64,000 bases of DNA from Oscheius onirici (lineage: Eukaryota > Nematoda > Chromadorea > Rhabditida > Rhabditidae). The stretch spans positions 2,046,001-2,110,000 of the forward strand of contig OW051471.1 in the NCBI GenBank assembly GCA_932521025.1, given 5' to 3'. How positions within the stretch are numbered: the stretch's first letter is position 1; the number at the start of each line of letters is the position of its first letter. Position numbers and translations under genes: made by a program. This document shows, one piece after another, positions 21,538 to 32,903 of this stretch. The notes beneath the pieces were generated by a model. It did not search any database. It had not been told where the DNA came from and saw only the letters and a program-made list of their open reading frames with translations.

Positions 21538-24500
21538 ATGTCAGACGAGTACAAGTATGGTATAGTGCGACTGAAGAAGTCCCAGATGGTCGACTTTTTC
21601 AGCATCATTGTGAGTTTTTCTTGACCCTATTTTGAAGAACTATGAAATGGTGAGAGGACGGTCAAGGCGCTCAATGTTTGTCTAACACTTCCGAGCCCAA
21701 GATCACAAAATATGACACAGTGTCTCAGAAAGTTGTTTACAGTGCGGTAATGGCTTTAGTGTTTTGGCTATTTACGTGTTGAAAGTTTCTCAACTTGAAA
21801 TCCGATTCAGATGGTGAAAACGAAACAGTGCCAGTTTTTCCGAAATCTTTGGAAGGAGAGGAAAACATCAGACCACTGAAACGTTTGAGAAGATAACCAT
21901 TTACCTGTGTAGTGAAATTAGAAAGCGTAGTAATCTTTCATAAGTTTACCATGAATATCCAACAATTAAGGCTTAGGCTATCACTAAAAGCATACTGATT
22001 TCCAGGAATTTTTGATATCTCAGACCCAACTGAAGGCCCACAGCGAGAGTGATAGCCCCTGTTAAATGCTTAGGCTATCACTAGAAGCATACTGATGTTA
22101 TGTTCACATGGTCTATTGTAAAAAAAACTGAGAAGATAGCTGTTTTGAACTTGAAAAACAAAAACCTGTGGAATAAATGCCTGATGACCATGCGTTTACC
22201 GCGTTTGAAAAGAGAAGCGGTCTTTTTAGCCGCATGGGAAAAATGTGGGCGATTGTTCCGCGCCGAAATCGAAAATGGGCGATTGTTCCGCGGAACAATA
22301 GTCTCGCGTCCTGTTTGCGACGCAAAGGATAAATATAGATTTTTTGTAAATGTACGCAGGACAATGTACATAGATGTCGAAATGGCCGTCTTTCATAAAA
22401 CAAAAATTGCAGGCAGCCCACGGGTTCACAGATGTCTCCTTCGTGACGGAACTTAGTCAAGCCATTACGGAACAGAAGCGCACTGGAGACAGTTGCAAAG
22501 AGGTCAAGGAGGAAAAGGTTGGTCTTTTTTTCCTCACTAATGGAATTTTATAACTAGTCGAAAAGGCCACGGTCTTTGGGGCAAAACGGGGCAACGGTAT
22601 TGGTAAATTCTTGAGCAATATGGGTCAGATTATTTGAAAACGCAAGATCAGAAATATAAGTTTTGATTGAAACAAAAACAGGCGAAAAATGTCGAATGCT
22701 GCAGTATTTTGGAGTTTCACGTAAGCTGACAATGAGTGAACCACATTGCCCAGTTCAGAAGTCTACTCGACCTGGCGATAAAAAAGGCCAAAAATGTAAA
22801 ATGTTGACGTTTTTTGGATTTACCGTGCTTTTCAATCCTTACACCTATTCCAGAACAAGCTGAAACATACATCTCGAAACTTCTGGCTGTTTTGTGATTT
22901 TTGAGTGTTCCACAGTTTTGTGTAGAAATTTTTTCTACATAAAGTCCTCGCACCGTGTTCCAGTCAGAAAATCGCTTTGACCTGGCAGTGAAACACTAGT
23001 TGCGACAAAATACCTACTAGAGAAACGTTTGAAATACCATTGTTTCAAACCCTCGGAATTATTCGTCCTGGTAGATATGTTGCAGTTGAAATTGACCGGC
23101 CGTTGATATTGACCGGAAATTCATTATTTTGGGTTTTTTACTTATTTTTTCATTTTTTTTTCTGTCAACATAGATAGATTGATTTATTCCTCATCTTTTA
23201 AGACCAAAACCAGCCGTTTGTTTGGGCTAAAGGCTTAGCTAAGCACAAAACAACCAAACATGGCGTGTGAAATTGTTTTCAAGTGTATTTTTCCGATTTT
23301 TTTTCGGTCGATTTGGTATCAAAGCTTTCCAAATAGGATATTCTACAATAATAAAAGAAAAGAAAATCAAAAAAGATCGAAAAAGATCGATAAAAAAAGA
23401 AAAAGTGAAATTTCCGGCCAATATGGGCTGCACATACAAAAAAACGTTTAGCAATTGCAACAATTGTTTTCTTCCTCTGTTTCAGTCTTGGTATAATTGG
23501 CAACAAAGTCCAGCGGTGGTTGGTTCTTCCTGCGACTTTACAATAATGTAAAACCGAAAAAGTTGGGCAAACGACAGTTTTCACAGCGAAATTTTCCAGA
23601 ACGAATCAGAAGACCAGGCCGACACCTGTGTGGCGTCTCCTCCAGACGACCGCTTCCAGCAGCAACTGAACAATCATCTAGCTATGATGTGCAGCGCCGT
23701 TCCAAAGGGAGACACCTCTCCCGGATTCAATGATCTCGGTGCTCAGGCTGAAAATGGAGGGCCGTCACCCGCTCCGAGTCTCAGGGATCTGGAGGTGAGT
23801 ATAAAGGGGTCGTAGGAGAGACTGGATTTGTTTCAAAGAATGCACTTCTCAAGCAAAAATTTTGAATGGTTGGTGTTCGACGGCAGTATCTTTCTAGCAA
23901 AACTAAAAGAACGTAAGAGCCAAATCTGTTATTATCGAGTTGTTCTCGTCATTCTATTGTTTAGTAGGAAAACTTGTGGGAAAAGAACTGACAATAAGAT
24001 TTTTTTGATGATTCAATATTTCTTCTCATAGAACAGAATGTTTGTCGTAATGCTCGTCTTTCTATCGCTGAGCAGAAACAAAGATCATCTCTTCTGCAGC
24101 CGTTGCCAAACGGAAATGCTGCGTATCTTTGGTTACGCGAAATTGCGTTCGCGCGGAAGCTTTTGTTTCAAAGGGAAAACCGGTGTGACGGGCTCGAACC
24201 CTAAATGCTCGCAGACTACCACTCGGCTACGGGTGTGATAAATGTTCTATAAATGTTCCCGCGGGAAGTTTGGGCCTGCAAGTCCGGGTCCAGGATGAAC
24301 CATTGCCCTTCTGATTTGGTTTCAGTGATGTGTCTTGAGAGCAGTTTCCATTTTTGAAATGACAAATTTTTTGCATCTGCAGTTTGCGGTGGATCTTGTT
24401 TCAAAATATACCCTTATCTTCATACCTTCATACGTATCCTAACTCAGATAATATATCTGTAGGGGAAGAGACTTCTATCGTTGAGTAGTCATCCAACTGC

Positions 24501-27500
24501 CAACCTTCTGAACTCTGTTCGGGACAATTTTCTGGCTGTAGATGCAAAAGTTGGCCCAGCTTTAGTAGAAAGTAGGTTCCTCCATCTGTGTGGTGGTCGT
24601 CCAGCTTATATGTACCACCCTTATATGTACCCCTTTTTAAAGCTTTGATTGTTGAGCCCCAGTTAAAGCGAGGGTATCTCTATTATCCGGTTGAATTTTC
24701 GCGCGCAAATTTTCAGCGGCGGCCTACAAAGGACACTGGCGCAGTGGATAAGATATATTTCTACTAATTTAGAAATCACAGGTTTAATTCCTTGTGTTGT
24801 CGATTTTTTTGCACATTAGTTACAGTCATTTTGTTTATCAAATCCAATAATTTTTTTGTGGATTGTAATATTGGGACAGTTAGATGGCTCGGCGCTGACA
24901 TAGTTTCTCACGAAGAAACTCGTTTTTGAGTCTTGCGATGTTCTGCAAACGTGTAGTTTTTTGTCTGTTCTACAACTTTGGAGAACATTGTTTGGGCTAA
25001 AAATCCCGCCTTCGGTATGAAAACCGTCAGTCAAGTTGCGAGCTTAGTCGTAAGGAAAATGAGAGTTTTGGAAAAAAAATCAGTTTTTTGAAGTGGAATA
25101 ATAAACAAAAGAGAATGACAGACCTATCGAAGCATGTCAAACACTTTTGACACACGGGGGAATCGAACCCTGACCATGTGTTTCACAGTCGACGTTCTTA
25201 TCCACTAGGCTATGTGAGCGAGGCGGCGCCCAGCTTTGGCAGTATTCATGAACTTAGATAAGAGACTAATACACTGAGACAAGAGACAATAGGGGGAGGC
25301 TCGCTTTAACTCCATTTATGGAAAACTATCATATGGCCTACTGTCAAAGCCCTGATGGGTCTTCAACTGTTGCAATTTGCTTTCCACATCTTGCCTTGGG
25401 TCTAAGCTGATGCGTCACTTTTTTAGGGATACCCTTATATGTACCCATTTTCAAAGCACTGATTGTTGAGCATGATTGTTGGGCCAAATTTTGAAGCTTT
25501 GAGCTTCAAAATTTGTTTATAGGCCTAAAGATTTAGAAGAAGTCGATATTGAGTTGCTCGTCTTTCACAATGTATGACAAATAGTTTCATGTTTCGAATC
25601 CTCTACGAGTACCCAAGCTCGTTCAACGTTTTGCTATTGCGATCCAAATCCAATTCTTCCCTTCAAAATTGACCTCTTTCCCTGTTATTTTGTATACGAG
25701 TAGACAGTCTTCTTACAAACAGCAGACAAGTTGTACTGATTGAAAGAGTTTGCTTTGCGTTTCAAAACTTGTATATAGCCCTATAGAATTTGGAGCAAAC
25801 GATACGGCTTCGCTAGGTTTTTTCAATCTGGAAAAAATAACAATATCCATGTGTCAAAAACTACCAAGCATGTGCCCATTTTTTTTCGTCAAGAAATCCC
25901 AACGTAAAGTTTAACTGTTCAAAAATGCGGAAAAGCTTGGGTTTCACGTTGGTTATATAAGCTCTGACCTATAGCTTGCATCCACTTTGAGTTCTTTTCC
26001 ATCCCCTAATTTCACTCCTTGTTTGAAAAAAGTACTGCATACCACCGTTTCCCCCTTCAGCATTTTTCTGGTTCTTCCAAGGTTCTTGGAGGCTTGAGCC
26101 GGGCCAGTCGTCGAGCCGGCTCGCGGACCCCCTTCGAGCGAGCTGGCTCGACGACTGGCCCGGCTCAAGCCTCCAAGCCAAAAATTTCAGAATGAAGTTT
26201 TTTTTTTCAAATTCCCCGAAATTCCCCTGATAACTTCTTCTCAAAGTAGTTTTAGTCAACAGTGTTGACTCAACACCAGGTTTGCAACGCCCTTCCAGTT
26301 TCAAAGTTATGTGCTATCCCCCATATATTGCTTGTGTGGGAACTACGGAATGCAAAAGCAAAGTCTCCCAATAGTGACTTGTCTAAACTTGTTACTACGA
26401 AGTTAGTTATCCAAAACATTTTTACTCTGTTTTTATTTTTTGCAAGTGTATTGGGCAGCGTTCATTGAGGAAAAATAGGAAAAAAAAGAGAAAAACTGAA
26501 GAAAACAACGTTAAAAACGATGATACCTAATCGTTACGCACTTTTGCAGAAGAAATTTCCGCACATCACTGATCAGAAAGCTAAGAAAAGAAAAAAAAGC
26601 TCGAGCGAGCCGGCTCGCGGGCCCCCTTCGAGCGAGCCGGCTCGTGGACCCTCTTCGAGCCGAGCCGGATCGAGGGCCAAAAACAGGCTCGGCGGCTGCC
26701 CAAGTATAGTCACTGCTACATGTATTCGACGATTCACTAATTGTCTCTCCATAATTCCAAAATCGTACGATAATTTTGCCACAAACACTCCTTGGTCCTA
26801 TAACTTCTGCTTTCTTGAAATATGCAGTAAGGTTTCAAATCCTACGTGTATACCTGAAGATGTTCAAAGTGTCGTTGCACTGTCCAAATCCAGCTTGAAA
26901 AAGTTCTCATTGTTTCAACTCGTGTCCTTATTCCTAAAGGCTTTCAAAGCGTCGTTTTGCTGTTCTGTCAGTACGAAATTCCCAATAATTACCTCTCTCC
27001 CCTCCCAGGTATACGGTAACGTCTCGCCCACTTACTAAAGATCCCTCTGTGTTCAAAGGCAGTACTCAGAGAGAGGCTGTTATGCTCGTGCACACACAGG
27101 TTACCTAGAGACGGGCTGTAGATAGCGCTCACTGATTGAATGAAAGCAGGCGCCTTTGATTATAGGTGCCTAGCGGCCCCGCTCTAGTCGCATTAATCCA
27201 ACAGAGAAAGAGAATGGGGGACCAACCAGAAGTAGAGAGTCTGAGAAATAACACTGTAATTTCAGGATTTGGCAGCGGCGGCCTCTTCGGATCTACTGAG
27301 CAACCTTTTTGGAACGGTTAGTTTTGGCATTATTTGTTGAAAACAAGTAACAGTGAACCAGGAATAAGACCTAAGTCGTACATTCACTATAGAAGGGAAG
27401 ACTAAAGCAAAAAATGTTCTTGTTGTAAGAGTTGGGCTTCATTTTTGACAGATTGGGAATTTGAAAGAACTTTTTTATTAAACGAAAAAAACTTCCGAAC

Positions 27501-30208
27501 GATATTGAAGACGCTATCAAGGTTTTACAGTTTGTCCAATACCAATGGTAGTGATGACGGATGTTCAGACTACAGAGCAATTTCAGAGCAAATGCTCTGT
27601 TATACAGTATTAGACAAGCTCTAGAGTTACCGAATTTCTCGTATTAGAAATGCCTGTTTTTAGAGTCTTCATAGGCTACGTACTGTTAGCTACGATAAGT
27701 GGCTTACGTAACCTTGCTTGCGGAAAAGTTGGGTTAGAAGTGCAGAAAAATGCGAGAAAAACGCAGGACAACAAATTGCGTATGTCCGCAATCAAATAGA
27801 CAAATAGATCAAATATTTTGGTAGTAACCAAGAGTTCTAGAGGGGGAAGTTATTAGAGATAAAAGAATCCATTCTGAAACAACTGAGAGAATTCGAAGTA
27901 CCCTAAAGTACAGAGAGTGAAACATATCATGTTCTTTGGACTAGCAGCATCCACAGTCAGTAACTTTAGTAATTTTTGATCAAAATAAGAGAAGGGGTTC
28001 CAAGAATCAAAACGAGTAGGTATTCTAATTTTTAAAGGAACTTAGCAGAAGTTAACAGTATGTCTAGTATACGATGCACAACTGAAGCACGAAAAGCATG
28101 TTGTAGGGGAAACGTTTGTGAAGTCCCAAAACACCTGAAACCGCTAGAATAGGAATAGTCTACTTTTTGAGCCCATGAAATTATGGTATTGTGACTGCAA
28201 AAAATGAATCCTATACACGAAATCTGTGAAACATTTTAGCAACAGGTATTATTTTCTCCCTTTAGCACTCAATGCTAAAAAAATCGTACGTTTCACTGAA
28301 CATACAAATAGAATGCAGAATAAACACATTTACTTTGTCCCGAGTAATTATTTACAAAACAAAATTCAGCTATTCCGAAACAACCCGTTCATTTTCAGAG
28401 CCAATTGAACCTGATCCAAGCCCCGAACTCTGGCAACAACCGCAACAGTCCTTTCAAAAACAATCAGCCACTCCAGTTCCAGACGAGGATGAAAGGCTGG
28501 CAGAGGGAGTATATCAAGGATGTCATCAATAATGGTCACTATCCGACGGAAGACGAGTTGAGGGACATTGAACAAAAGTGCGACTTGAGCAGGAAACAAG
28601 TTTGTTGGACTTTTTTTATTGGGAACTGTGGGAAACCGATTAGAAACGCTACATTAGACAAGCTCCATTTTTGACTGGCAATATGGGAAAAACGTAACAT
28701 AAAAATACACTATTAGGTCGCCGGATAAGTATTTTCCTTTTTATCATAACTGTTGTAACACGAGAGGTAGACGAGCCAACAGTTCCAGACTTTACTTCCA
28801 GACACAACTAACATACAATAATAATAGATGTCTTGTCACATAGGAGATTAGATGGGACACGTGTTGACATGTTATCCCGCTTCACAACAATAACTCTAAA
28901 TTTAACGAAATCGAGCAAACTCAATTCTAAAATGTAGGTCTACCCGAGGCCGAATTAATAAGCTATATAAGAGACCTTGATATCTCATCATCTGAGAATA
29001 ATGAACGTTCCAAGTTTCGATCAAAACACAATTTTGCCAATAACTCTTCAGGGTTGCATCCTATAGAAAAGTTGTCAACTACAATAATTTTCTTCTCGGA
29101 AAGATGAACATTTTGCTTTTTTGAAAAATGGTTTAAAAAAAAATGAGTTTGCTCGATTTCGTTAAATTTAGAGAGAGTTATGATCAAAAGGAAAATACTT
29201 ATCCGGCGACCTACGTAAGGTGAAGATTTGGCACGTCCAATAGAGATACGGAAAAAAAGTGAAGTCGTTCAGAAATACTACATTTTTGTCATAAGAACTT
29301 TCATATTCCAACAGTAAAAAATGTACTTTCCGCAATGGCCACAACAGTTGAATTGAAACGCTTTTTCCATCCATTTTTTTCTCTTACTCGAGTCGAAAAA
29401 AAAAACTGTCAATAATTTCGTCTGAACTTGTCTACTAGAAAATAAGAGCAGTAGTTGAACAGAAACTAGTCTTTCCTTTTCCTTACTGTTCGAGCAGGAA
29501 AAAATCATTCTTTTCTGTAAACGGTTTGAGGTGTAGAAACACTACCCCCTCTTTTTCCGATACAGAACATAAGACAGTAGACTGAAGCCTTTTTCCTATT
29601 TTTTAAGTAAGGCCAATTCTCTCTTTCGTCAAAATCTTCAGGCTATCGCTCATATGTATTAGGTACTACTGTACATATGTACACATTATTGTGCAAAGAG
29701 AGACAAAAGAAAATGGACTGACTGCAATTGCATCCTCATTACTTGTTTACCTGTTGAAATTTGAATATTTTTTCGGGCAATGTGTGCAAACTTCGGCTCC
29801 TTTGACTTTCGTGGTGGGCATAACTAGGAAAGGTCCGGGTAGTGTATTTACGCCCCCCAATTTCCACGGTGGGGGCATATCTTGGACGTCGACATCCTAG
29901 ATATGCCCCCCCCCCCCCACCGTTCAGTTGGACCCCCCGCCAATTGGGGGGCCAAACTGATCGAAGTGGGGGCCTCCCTGAACTTTTTCCAATTGGTGGG
30001 GGCTGGATTTTTTGGTGGGGGCATAACTGGGATTTCTCCGATTGTTTATAGTACAGTAAAAATTCAGGTTCTGCGCTTCATTGCCAAGCGCCTCGTCAAC
30101 CCCAATCGAAAGCCTCGAGCCGACTGGCGAAGCGACAAGGCAGCCGACGCGATGGCCGTCAGTCCGGGTCAGCCACCGGTGCTCATCAAAGAAGAAGACG
30201 AGACCTAA
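21538..30208 (+). CDS. Divergent homeodomain-like protein, possibly SATB/DVE-type
   Basis: Six exons: 21538-21609, 22413-22517, 23600-23794, 27266-27316, 28399-28599 and 30068-30208 (stop TAA). All are phase 0 and give 254 residues. A TTTCCAG 20 bases before the ATG suits SL trans-splicing. The N-terminus (MSDEYKYGIVRLKKSQMVDF) and the following helix-like stretch faintly resemble the CMP/ULD module of SATB and Dve proteins. A Pro/Gly-rich linker follows. Residues from about 165 form a helix-helix-helix: WQREYIKDVINNGHYPTEDE, CDLSRKQ, then VLRFIAKRLVNPNRK, which is homeodomain-like. At the positions of the usual WF.N.R it reads F-I-A-K-R-L, so the DNA-contacting Asn is absent. The tail LIKEEDET contains a SUMO-type motif. 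It is probably a nuclear DNA-binding protein; the family assignment is tentative. Introns reach 3.5 kb and hold repeats. Confidence 0.7.
21610..22412. other. Intron 1 of the homeodomain-like gene
   Basis: No additional exon was found. GGCTTAGGCTATCACTA recurs at 21970-21986 and TTAGGCTATCACTAGAAGC at 22070-22088, a short duplication. ORFs near 22100-22456 are chance frames around the repeated GGGCGATTGTTCCGCG block at 22247-22291. Confidence 0.4.
22518..23599. other. Intron 2 of the homeodomain-like gene
   Basis: AT-rich, no exon or repeat recognised. The adjacent ACCGGCCGTTGATATTGACCGG (near 23092-23113) contains a short direct repeat of TTGA(T/A)ATTGACCGG. Confidence 0.35.
24178..24240 (-). 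repeat. tRNA-derived sequence
   Basis: The minus strand reads GTAGCCGAGTGGTAGTC (A-box) then GGTTCGAGCCCG (B-box). The anticodon region is shortened and the acceptor ends do not pair well, so it is a tRNA pseudogene or SINE head, not a working tRNA. Confidence 0.5.
24733..24801 (+). repeat. Degenerate tRNA-derived sequence
   Basis: CTGGCGCAGTGGATAAGA is a good A-box region. The B-box position reads GGTTTAATTCC, with one change at an essential base. Probably a decayed SINE head. Confidence 0.4.
25140..25218 (-). repeat. tRNA-like sequence
   Basis: The minus strand has GCTCACATAGCCTAGTGGAT (A-box), GACTGTGAAAC (anticodon-like loop with GTG) and GGTTCGATTCC (B-box). The acceptor strands GCTCACA and GTGTGTC do not pair fully, so it is more likely a tRNA-derived repeat than a functional tRNA-His. 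Confidence 0.45.
26084..26178. repeat. GC-rich palindrome of the GAGCCGGCTC family
   Basis: CTTGGAGGCTTGAGCCGGGC and its reverse complement flank CGAGCCGGCTCGCGGACCCC. The arms are about 42 bp. It shares the CGAGCCGGCTCG core with the elements at 8105 and 26598. Confidence 0.7.
26598..26712. mobile_element. Fragment of the TACTTGGGC foldback family
   Basis: Tandem CGAGCGAGCCGGCTCG blocks end with GCCCAAGTATAG, identical to the right end of the palindrome at 8105-8457. The left arm is rearranged or missing. Confidence 0.6.
28716..29211. mobile_element. Mariner-type MITE with TA duplication
   Basis: 496 bp, flanked by TA on both sides. The ends read GGTCGCCGGATAAGTATTTT inward and are near-perfect inverted copies over about 30 bp. 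A second, internal inverted pair (CTAAATTTAACGAAATCGAG at about 28896-28915, reversed at about 29152-29171) makes a nested hairpin. No transposase frame. It lies in intron 5 of the homeodomain-like gene. Confidence 0.85.
29810..30035. repeat. G/C-tract-rich palindromic repeat
   Basis: Contains a run of 13 C, paired CCCCCGCCAATTGGGGGG, and GTGGG(GG)CATAACT(A/G)GGA at both ends (29814 and 30020), as imperfect direct repeats. It looks like a simple mobile or satellite-derived insert with several G-quadruplex-capable runs. No coding. Confidence 0.5.
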
Positions 30209-30430
30209 TTATACGCAATCACGTATTTCTGAGCGTACCGTACCCCTACCTCTTTCCTCTCTCCATCCAAGCCCCCGGTCAGAAAGCTTTATTTTCGCGT
30301 AATGGACCGTGTTAACTGGTATTAGTCTCTTTTAGTCCTTTCTCAACTCGTTTCTGTATTGTGATATTTCCGTTTTTTTGTGAGATTCAATCAAAAGGAC
30401 AACATGACATAATATTAAATTTTTTATGTT

Positions 30431-31015
30431 TTACAAGCTGTTTATAATTGTTGGCTTTTTTGAAGTTGTTATTGCCTTTTCGGGTCTTCGATTCAGGGCC
30501 ATGTGGAAGAGGAAGGTGCACTCTTCTAGATCACATTCCGGGAAAATCTGAACAAATGTATGTTAGGACTAAATGAATCTCACTTTGTTAATGGCCTTCA
30601 CAACTGTCGATGGGAATTTTGATGTGGGCGAAAACCGATACTCGGTTGAGTTCTTTATTGGTCTCCTACACTTTTTTCGCTTGAAACCTTTCTCATAGAA
30701 AGTAGCAGTTTTGGACTGAGTGAAAGCCACAAAGATGGGAATGAGAGCTCCCTTTCTACAAATTGCGTGGACTGTATAAATCTGCTCATCTTCCTATTTG
30801 ATCTTGTAAGTATCCATGAGTTCCGTCGCTCACTAAGTGTGTTATACCTCTGAATGTAGGTAGTATTATTAAAGAAAAGAAGGGTTACCCAGTCAGTACT
30901 TGTCTACACATGAGGATTCAATGAGTGTCTGTCCTGCACCATGAAGCAGTACCAAAGCATTCACATTTTTCTCATGAGGGAACATAATGGATCTTTCATA
31001 TTAGAGAGCGGTTTC
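30431..31015 (-). pseudogene. Decayed MULE-type transposase
   Basis: Minus-strand pieces match the Mutator-like transposase core in order: LVSDGTHGYLQ (first catalytic Asp, near 30805-30838), EQIYTVHAICRKGALIPIFV (near 30736-30795), VVKAINK ending at 30584, then IFPECDLEECTFLFHMALNR after a 36-nt GT..AG intron (30548-30583), and a stop at 30431. The segment that should carry the second catalytic Asp between the PST and INK residues is missing, and a frameshift lies near 30795-30800. Upstream, LLHGAGQTLIESSC (about 30910-30960) may belong to it. It is therefore inactive. Alternatively it is a domesticated fragment, but the breaks argue against this. Confidence 0.65.
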
Positions 31016-31316
31016 CCCTGTAAATCAAACTATATTGGTTTTTAAAAGTACTCACCAACTAGACCGACGCCAAGCGAACCAACAGATATCATTGTGACTA
31101 GCTCGATAGCAGAAGAGAGGAATGAGAATAGAGAGATGATGAACAGGAGACTAGGACACATTGTTGCAGAAGTAATGAATGAAGTAAGGAAATCTAGCTT
31201 TCCTCAAAGAAGCTATAACAATTCTGCAAAGCGAAACGACGAACAGAAGCGAATCAGAGGGATATTCATTGTCATCATTATTTCAAACCTCACTCCTCGA
31301 CATCTCTTTCTCTACA

Positions 31317-32797
31317 ATGGTGGACACAAGTTTCGTCGGCAAGATATCGGCATTCCTTGCCTACGGACAAAGACAGACCGTGATGATACTCAACTTCTTG
31401 CTTTTAGCAAGTCTCGGAGTAGCTTTGATGGCCACGTTCCTCAACATGTAAGTTTTTTTTCCGAATTAGAATAGCTCACTTTGTGGATACAAAAAAAGAA
31501 TTTTACAGGTTTCGCCACGCAGGTTACGACTGTTCAGTCCCTTCAAGTCAAAGTTTTTCGACAGAAACCGCGAATGTACTATGTGGCGAGTTGAAAAAAT
31601 TTCCGATGAGTCTGACCGAAATGTCGGATTATGAACAAGAATTTCCCGACACAGTAAGCATGCTTCCATCACTATCATTCGTTTCTAGTCAGCCCTTTAC
31701 CTTCCATAGTACGACTCCGTGTGGATCTTTATCATCATTTCGTGGATTGCTTTGTACATCCCCATCGTTTTCTGGCAGAAGATCGGTAGTCCAGGTTAGT
31801 CACAAAGCCCACCTCTCTTACAATTGTGCAGATTTCGACTTTGTGGATACAAAAAATGCCGACAACAGGATTTTCAACGTGAAGAAAGAAGAAAGCCAAG
31901 ACCGCCGCTCATCTGCGGATGGGCCACTTTCGGACTTGATTGAAGACTTTGGATATTGGGTCATCCCAAAGGCGGATCAAAGAGAAAAGAACCTCACCAG
32001 GGCTCAAATATCGGGGCTCAAATATAAAGCCAACAATTATGAACAGCTATTGAGTATCTACTACGGAACAATTGGTGGACGATCCATCCGGTGGCCGGTA
32101 CGTTTTTTGCCAGAACTGTTAACCTTCTTACAGATAGACGAAAATGTTGTATTCCCATCGGTTGGATATTGTTTTCCTCAAGTCGAATTTAACGGTATTC
32201 GTGAGCAACCGCGCCTCAGCTGTACTCTGCGTAGAAATCATTTCAACGCTAGGATGTTCGTCTATCTGTGGTGAGATTTACTTAAGAAGATTGAAACTAT
32301 TTTCATTTACAGTGTTGTCTTTTCGCTAGCCTTAATTTTCTCGATCTGTGACTTTATTTGGACGTGCTTCTCTTCTACACGGTTTCGAAATAGAGTCCGC
32401 CAACTCTGCGACGACAAAAGAATAGACGAAGCGGATAGGGAACACTTCATAGCCAGTTATCTCTTCAAAGGTGATTTTGCAGCATAGTTGAAACATCTTT
32501 CGTTATTTTTTTAGATGGTTGCTTTGTTCTCGAACTAATTGATCATCATCTCGGCCATTCAGTCGCCAAGATAGTCGTAGCTAAACTCTTTGAAAAATAC
32601 GGAAACTTGAAAATGATAAAGCTAGTTTCGAAGTGATCGGTTTTGTGAAGAACGAAGGAGAAGAACATGATCAACATGAAGAAACTGCTCAAAACGAAGA
32701 GAATGTCCGAAAAGAAGAACATGCTCGGAGAGAGGCAGTCATGCAACAGATGAAACAGCATCATTTTATGTGGGAAACGAAAAATGAAGAGATTTGA
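31317..32797 (+). CDS. Divergent innexin-like gap-junction protein
   Basis: Exons 31317-31447, 31509-31653, 31710-31794, 31832-32097, 32134-32270, 32313-32470 and 32515 onward. Innexins form gap-junction channels in invertebrates. Seen in order: a TM1-like span in exon 1; loop-1 cysteines in GYDCSVP and NVLCGEL; a TM2-like span YDSVWIFIIISWIALYIPIV; loop-2 cysteines in VGYC and LSCTL, followed by N-HFNARMFVYLW, which matches the innexin NLFNEKIF..LW; TM4; and KDGCFVLELIDHH, the cytoplasmic innexin signature. Oddities: the YYQW motif before TM2 is absent, and no clear TM3 is visible. The frame stops at 32634-32636, but a shifted frame opens just before and continues 60-odd codons with an acidic tail to TGA at 32795-32797. 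This suggests one missing A in 32593-32597, or a mis-modelled splice. Confidence 0.75.
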
Positions 32798-32864
32798 CTA
32801 CCTTTTAGTAACAGAGGGGCAGAGACACAGAGAGTCGGCAGGTCCGCTGAAAATGGGGATGACG

Positions 32865-32896
32865 CTTTATGCCCGCAAAAGCGAGCGGGCATAAAG
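32865..32896. other. Perfect 12-bp hairpin
   Basis: CTTTATGCCCGC, loop AAAAGCGA, GCGGGCATAAAG. It sits shortly after the innexin-like gene and could be a structured 3' UTR element or chance. Confidence 0.5.
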
Positions 32897-32903
32897 ACGG
32901 TTG

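Larger units (their letters stand above)
23795..27265. other. Intron 3 of the homeodomain-like gene, repeat-rich
   Basis: 3.5 kb containing three tRNA-like sequences (24178-24240, 24733-24801, 25140-25218), GC-rich palindromes (26084-26178, 26598-26710) and a GC-richer unique island at 27040-27210. Three short ORFs there overlap repeats and are not genes. Confidence 0.5.

Noticed and set aside
22100-22460. Overlapping ORFs of 96-118 codons in intron 1 of the homeodomain-like gene
   Set aside because: They flank a short GC-rich repeated block and lack homology; the downstream real exon 2 uses a splice site within this span.
25140-25218. Functional tRNA-His gene
   Set aside because: A- and B-boxes are good but the acceptor stem does not pair fully and relatives look like SINE heads.
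28366-28599. Minus-strand frame over the homeodomain-like exon 5
   Set aside because: Complement of the real + strand exon; no splice-linked neighbours.
31483-32274. 263-codon continuous frame in the innexin-like region
   Set aside because: It mixes coding and intron sequence; 31654-31709 and 31795-31831 have good splice signals, and only the spliced model restores the TM2-like span.
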